Of a stretch of DNA of 64,000 nt, positions 59,258 to 64,000 are shown piece by piece. A program made the translations under genes and the position numbers. The stretch is from Diospyros lotus (lineage: Eukaryota; Streptophyta; Magnoliopsida; Ericales; Ebenaceae), in NCBI RefSeq assembly GCF_014633365.1, contig NC_068350.1:5658501-5722500 (forward strand), given 5' to 3'. The notes beneath the pieces were generated by a model. It did no database searches. It saw only the letters and a list, made by a program, of their open reading frames with translations, and was not told the DNA's origin. Positions within the stretch are counted from its first letter, which is position 1; every line of letters begins with the position of its first letter.

Positions 59258-61194
59258 GTGTGCCAGAAACACAGAAAAAGCACAGAAAAAGCCCAACACC
59301 TGGCTCTCTTCTTCTTCTTCTAGATCTGTTTTTTGCTTTCTTTCAGAATGTGGGTTTCTTTCTTGCTTTCTTTATGGTTGATTTCGGAATGCGGTTAGTC
59401 GTTTTTGTTTCGGATTCCTAAGGGTGCGTTTGATACAGGAGAAATTTTAACATTTTTGGGAATATTAGGTTGGAAATCTATATTCTCATGTTTAGTATAA
59501 CTTTTTTATAAAAAGAATCCTGAAAAAATAGAATTGTTGAAAATGATTCTTAAACAATTTTCCCACAAAAAAATTTTTAAAAGGGGGTTGAGAATCCAAG
59601 TTTTCCATGGACTTGGGAATATTTTTAACAAATAAAAAAACTAAAACACCACTTACCCTTTTATAACCCCATACAAACATATTATATATATTATATATAT
59701 AATATATTTATATATTATATATATAATATATTTATATATTATATATTAAATATAAAAATATATTATAATATATTTATATTATTTATTATAAAATATTATA
59801 TATATTAAAGTAAATATTCATACAAACATATATATTATTATGTATATATATACATACACATATATATACATAATGTGTAAAAAAATAACATTTTTTTTAT
59901 TTTCTAAAGATATTGTGGGTTCTAATATTTTATATAGTAGAAGAAATTTATCATTTTTAAATAAAAAATTAAATAAGGGTAATTTTGAAAAAAGAATATG
60001 AATTCCTAAAAATGTTATATTTAAACCAAACATAGGAATATAAAATTCTCATAAAAGAATACTCAACATTTCAGAGAATGTTTAAATCTATCCAAATATA
60101 GAATTACATAAATCTTGGAAATAAAAGATTTTTAAGAACATTCCTAAAAATCATAAATCCTAGAAATTTAAAAATTTCTCTCATACTAAACGCCCATTAA
60201 TGTTCAGATTTTGTAGAGTTTGAAAATCTGCTGCTGTTGTTTTGTTTGGTGAAAAAATAAACAAGGGGGCATCTGCATTTTGATCCCATCGGGATGTTTT
60301 GATTTTGTTTTATTTTATAAATAATAAATAATAAATTCTTCGGTGACGGCCATTGGCATTGGCCAATGCACTTTAATTGAAGGTCTCGAGTTGAGCATCC
60401 AATGGCATGTCTTTTCTGCTTTTCTCCTTTTTCTTTTCTTCCTCCCTTTTCATTTACACAATTGACTAACCCACCCCACCCAATGGCCAATGCAAGTTAA
60501 TATTACTAAAACCATACTATATTTTTATAATTCTTATTGAGTAACAAAAATTAATAATTTTTAATTTTTAATAAAACTTTTCATATAGTTAATTATATTT
60601 TCTTCATATTAAAAACTCTTTAACAAAATAGGATAAGGATTTCCCCCAAATACCCAAAATAAAAATTTTATCAAAATCCATCTGTATTACGTACAGACAC
60701 AATTTTTACATGAATAAAATTAAAAGTCTTCTTAAGACTCATAACTTTAGATAGAGAAATGCTATATATTTACATGAAATTTAGACATTTATTATATATT
60801 CCGTTTGGTTATATATTAGATAAAATTATAACTACAAATAATACCTTGGAATGATCATTTTACATAATTTTCGGTGCTCACGTTCTTAATTATGTCAGGA
60901 GAGATAAATTATAGGTTAAGTCTTTGATTTTTGTATAGAATAAGAATCAAACTCGCAACTCCCTTAAATTGACACAGAATCTGACTCCTCGACTTATAGC
61001 GAAGGTTACAAATAATATCTTTTACTTTTAGAAAACCAGTGACTTGCAAATAGAACTCTAATTCTTAGAGTGTAACACACAATGTACCCACCAGAATTCA
61101 GGGCATATCCGTGAGAAGTGTTAGAAACAAACAAATGTTAGTAATGAATATGACATTTACAAACGCAATAATAAATACATACGTAGTTATGCAG
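59258..61194 (+). other. Intron 1 of the pectate lyase fragment
   Basis: It is about 1.94 kb long, with GT/AG borders. It contains an AT dinucleotide-rich tract (59675-59810) and the SINE-like copy at 60850-61010. Small frames inside it are not genes. Confidence 0.7.
60850..61010 (-). mobile_element. tRNA-derived SINE-like repeat, copy 2
   Basis: On the minus strand 'gggagttgcgagtttgattcttattctatac' resembles a B box and flank. 'aaagacttaacctataatttatctctcctgacataattaagaacgtgagcacc' aligns with copy 1 at 58505-58690 in the same orientation. Confidence 0.48.
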
Positions 61195-61799
61195 ACGAGT
61201 GAACGTGTCGCTGTCAAGAAGACAAATGCTATCGTACACTGATGCCAACCAGTCAACCCTCTGCCCGACGGGGAACCCCATCGACGACTGCTGGCGGTGC
61301 GACACCAGCTGGCAGCTGAACCGGCAGCGCCTGGCCGACTGCGGCATCGGCTTCGGCCAGTACGCCCTGGGAGGCAAGGGCGGCCGCTACTACGTCGTCT
61401 CCGACTCCTCCGACCACGACGCCGTGAACCTCCGCCCTCGCACCCTCCGCTGCGCCGTCATCCAAATATGTTTTAAATGAGTTGGAAAATAACTATGTAT
61501 TTGAGATATCATTTGATTGCATATAAGGTGTTTAGATATTATCTCGAAAAACGAGTCTTTATGTATTTATGTATTAAAACTTTTAAAGATATGATCTAAT
61601 GATATAAATTCTTATGTTATAAAGTGAATGTATCATATCAAGTTTCGATTATTGCTTTCACATTTATATTGATATACTGGGGCTTTCTCTTTGAAATATG
61701 ATTTTTGAGGTTTAAGAAATGTATAAAGAAAAGAGAATATGTATTTATATGATAGGCCCCAACATAGTGACGCCTTTTGGAAGGATGAGATGTTACAAC

Positions 61800-62290
61800 A
61801 TCACTTTTTTTCAGATAAATTTAATAAATATAGTAGAAAATACTTTTGTTCAAAATATTTTTCATATCTAACTTTCTTCAATTTATATATTAATTAAGAA
61901 ATATTATCTAATAAGATAAACATTATCTATAATAAATAAACATTATCTATAAATTAAAGTACGAAGATAGACTTAGAATTACTCTTGCACTATTACAAAT
62001 AAATAGGTCCTTATTTTAGAAAATATACATCTTTGATACTAGAATGAATATTGCTCTCGGACCTTCAACATTTTTAATGTCTAATTTAAATATCTAAGTG
62101 TTTGCATAAAAATTTTTCAGTGTCCTCGAACTATTTTTTTTTTCTTGTAGAGTCGATCAGTTTGACAATGTCGTTTCTAATCAAATAAATTTATTATTAT
62201 ATCTTGATAAAAATATTTTATATTATTATTGTGTGTCATTTAAGACTCATCCGCTGGGAGGGTGAACTGTCTGCCACCCAAAGAAATATG
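61800..62290 (+). repeat. Dispersed repeat, copy 2
   Basis: It aligns with 44935-45470 in the same orientation and ends with the same phrase 'catttaagactcatccgctgggagggtgaactg'. It lies about 320 bases after the pectate lyase homology stops and directly before the Mutator-like element. No coding region. Confidence 0.75.
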
Positions 62291-62293
62291 CAA

Positions 62294-62592
62294 AGAGAAA
62301 TTCTATTGGCAACCCGCGAAATTACTCAATATAACCCGTTGTTTTAATTCCTCAACTACCCTTCATTAAAAAGCCTTTATTACCCTTACCTAACTACTTT
62401 TTTTCAACTACTTTCTTAACTCTTCGCAACCCAATCTCTCATCACTTTCATTAAATTTTTACGAACGTTTCTGATTTTAAGTTTCGCAGCCCCATCACCG
62501 ATCACTTTCACTAAACATTTGCGAAGGTTTCTGATTCTAATCACTTATAGCGATTACCTTCTTCTTGTTTCTGTTAATTTTAACTTTTCTCT
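62294..62592 (+). other. Upstream region and possible terminal repeat of the Mutator-like element
   Basis: The sequence 'gagaaattctattggcaacccgcgaaattactc' begins where the dispersed repeat ends and has the look of a MULE terminal repeat. The matching end would be beyond the window, so this is not confirmed. Two related phrases ('tctcatcactttcattaaa' and 'gatcactttcactaaa') lie near 62442 and 62498. Confidence 0.35.
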
Positions 62593-64000
62593 ATGGATGA
62601 TTATATCCAAAAATTGATGAGATGGAAAGAGTTTTATGGAGAAGATGATGAGCACCAGATCGTGCATAATGAGCAGGTGGACTACAATGAATCACACCAG
62701 CAGCACGTCTACAATGAATCACACCAGCAGCACGTCAATATTCTGGTAATGTATTTTAGATTGATGCATGATGCTGAGAATCACTACATGAATGGCTAAC
62801 TGATGCTGAGAATTACTACATGAATGGCGGCTAAGCTTCCGACACATTACAGTCGGGGATACCCAGGTTCCCTGACTGTAACTTTTCGGGGAACCCGAGC
62901 TTCCCCGACGCATTCCAGTCGAGCATACATAGCTTCCCCGACCAGTCAGGGAAGTTGGGTATGCCCGACTGGAATACGTCGGGAAAGCTCGGGTTCCCCG
63001 AAGAGTTACAGTCGGGGAAGCTCGGCTTCCCCGACTCTTAGCCGTCGGGAACCCTTGGGTTCCCCGACTCGAGAGAGTAGGGAACCAGAATGTTCCCCGA
63101 CAGCTGCGAGTCGGGGAACCCGAGGGTTCCCGACTCGTTACAGTCGAGAAACCTCGGGTTCCCCGACTCGCAGCTGTCGGGGAACGCTTGGGTTCCCGAC
63201 TCGTTACAATCGGGAACCTAAGCGTTCCCCGACAGATGCGAGTCGGGGAACGCTTGGATTCCCGACTGTAACGAGTCGGTAACCCGAGGGTTCCCGAACC
63301 CGAGGGTGATCTTTGTTTTTTTTCGAATGGCCCGAAACCGATTTCATTATCCATTTTGTTATTTTTAATTCATATATTTTTATTCATATTTTGGTTAAAG
63401 CACAACCCATTTTTAATTTATGTATCCTATTTTTGTTTTGATAATAGGGATTTGATCATCAAAATTTAGAGAATTTTGAGAATGAGAATGGCGTATCGTT
63501 TGATGCTAGTCAAACTTTTGTTACGAATCAGATTTTCAGTAATAGGGAAACACTGATCGAATGGGTTAAGACAGTTGGAAAAGAAAATAGAATGGTTATT
63601 GTTATAAAGGGTTCTGAATCTGGTGGTATAGGAAGAAAACCTAGAGTTCGTCTTGCTTGTGAACGGAGTGGAAAGTATAAATCATCAAAAAAAGGAGATG
63701 AGACAATAGGAGAAACAAATCGTAGGATGACAGGTTCTAAAAAGTGTGGTTGTCCATTTGAGTTACTTGGTGTTAAATTGTCAAATGAATACTGGATATT
63801 GAAAGTTGTATGTGGATTGCACAATCATTTACCAGCAGCTCAACTTGAGAGTCATTCATATGCTGGCCGACTTACAGAGAAAGAGAAACAAATTATGATA
63901 ACAATGTCTAACAATCTTGTGAAGCCAAGAAATATTTTAATGACGTTAAAGGCAGAAGATAAAAAAAATGTGAGTACCATCAAAACTATATATAATGCAC
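62593..64000 (+). CDS. Mutator-like (MULE) transposase, N-terminal part, runs off the window
   Basis: Exon 1 (62593-62745) encodes 51 residues and contains a duplicated YNESHQQHV. It ends CTG|GTAATG. Exon 2 starts after GATAATAG at 63448 in the same phase and stays open to the end of the window. Exon 2 encodes QTFVTNQIFSNRETLIEWV, then KPRVRLACERSGKYK, GSKKCGCPFELLG, VVCGLHNHLPA and SYAGRLTEKEK. These are the FAR1/WRKY-GCM1-type zinc-finger region of plant MULE transposases, with C, C, H-x-H ligands visible. The catalytic DDE domain would lie to the right. No stop occurs in the visible coding part. The element may be intact or not; only its first 236 or so codons can be seen. Confidence 0.85.
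62746..63447 (+). other. Intron 1 of the MULE transposase gene
   Basis: It is 702 bases long with GTAATG and ATAATAG borders, keeping phase 0. Most of it is a GC-rich repeat (62835-63300). It starts with a near-duplicate of 'gatgctgagaatcactacatgaatggc' (62769 and 62807). Confidence 0.7.
62835..63300. repeat. GC-rich, hairpin-forming minisatellite of about 33 bp
   Basis: The phrase (c)cccgac recurs near 62902, 62936, 62964, 62996, 63029, 63062, 63096, 63128, 63162, 63194, 63227, 63262 and 63293, a step of 28-35 bases. Each unit contains an inverted pair such as cagtcgggga and tccccgactg. Open frames on both strands across it result from the repeat. Confidence 0.85.

Larger units (their letters stand above)
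59124..61480 (+). pseudogene. Pectate lyase gene, 5' part only (two exons, truncated)
   Basis: Exon 1 is 59124-59257 and exon 2 starts at 61195. The donor (CACAG|GTGTGC) and acceptor (TTATGCAG|ACGAG) join in frame to give [16 protein letters not shown]. The N-terminus is a signal peptide (about 23 residues), then LNLTLPGQHPHPEAV, the usual start of plant pectate lyases. Exon 2 encodes [27 protein letters not shown] and TLRCAVIQ, all typical of the family. Homology stops at 61465 (VIQ), where functional genes continue DEPLWI. After four unrelated codons a TGA ends the frame. The Ca-binding Asp residues and catalytic Arg region are absent, so no enzyme can be made. Exon 2 is GC-rich in an AT-rich setting. 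Confidence 0.88.

Noticed and set aside
62835..63300. CRISPR-like array
   Set aside because: Units are variable palindromes without unique spacers, and the genome is a plant nuclear genome.
62719..63354. 211-codon minus-strand frame and 152-codon plus-strand frame
   Set aside because: Both are produced by the 33-bp palindromic minisatellite, whose length is a multiple of three and which lacks stops.

Overview
The window is nuclear DNA from a flowering plant, most likely a eudicot. The evidence is AT-rich intergenic DNA, intron-containing genes with GT/AG borders, a phytosulfokine precursor gene, pectate lyase exons, and plant-type Copia, Gypsy (Tat/Retand-like), CACTA, Helitron, Mutator and Cassandra transposable elements. 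About two thirds (1 to roughly 44.8 kb) is nested transposon and satellite DNA. The rest (about 47-61.5 kb) is a low-density gene island with small repeats, followed at the right edge by the start of a Mutator-like transposase gene.

Layout. (1) 1-131 and 13003-19861: a tandem satellite with units of about 350-390 bp and longer variants near 485 bp. (2) 132-13002: a minus-strand Copia element (A) inserted in the satellite. It holds a plus-strand Copia element (B, 2430-9519, target duplication ATTTG) and a solo LTR (10207-11432). The right LTR of B holds a complete Cassandra TRIM (8332-8970, duplication GTTTC). (3) 19862-30647: minus-oriented LTRs. The LTR at 21572-29027 (duplication TAGGA) holds a CACTA transposon (22801-25417, duplication AAT) with a Helitron inside, and a Cassandra array of six LTRs (25873-28358, duplication AAATC) whose first LTR is inverted. 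(4) 30648-41761: a young minus-strand Gypsy element of the Tat/Retand type with nearly identical LTRs. Its gag-pol frame is broken only by three in-frame TAG codons, and a spliced antisense gene lies between pol and the 3' LTR. (5) 41764-44318: another large LTR of the same family as the one at 21572. (6) 44.8-46.6 kb: decayed dispersed repeats and MITEs.

Gene island. Two paralogous secreted-peptide genes (48098-48343 and 50622-50864) share promoter blocks and a C-terminal HH-x-IP-xxx-WD-x-Q-x-QP motif that I cannot assign to a named family. A three-exon phytosulfokine precursor gene on the minus strand (56582-57174) encodes the pentapeptide YVYTQ instead of the usual YIYTQ. A pectate lyase gene (59124-61480) keeps only its first exon and the start of its second; it breaks off shortly before a dispersed repeat. 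At the right edge, a Mutator-like transposase gene (from 62593) carries a GC-rich, hairpin-forming 33-bp minisatellite in its first intron.

Insertion order follows from the nesting: satellite, then Copia A, then Copia B, then the Cassandra copy; separately, the outer LTR, then the solo LTR, then CACTA, Helitron and the Cassandra array. The Tat-like Gypsy element is the youngest large insertion, judged by its LTR identity.
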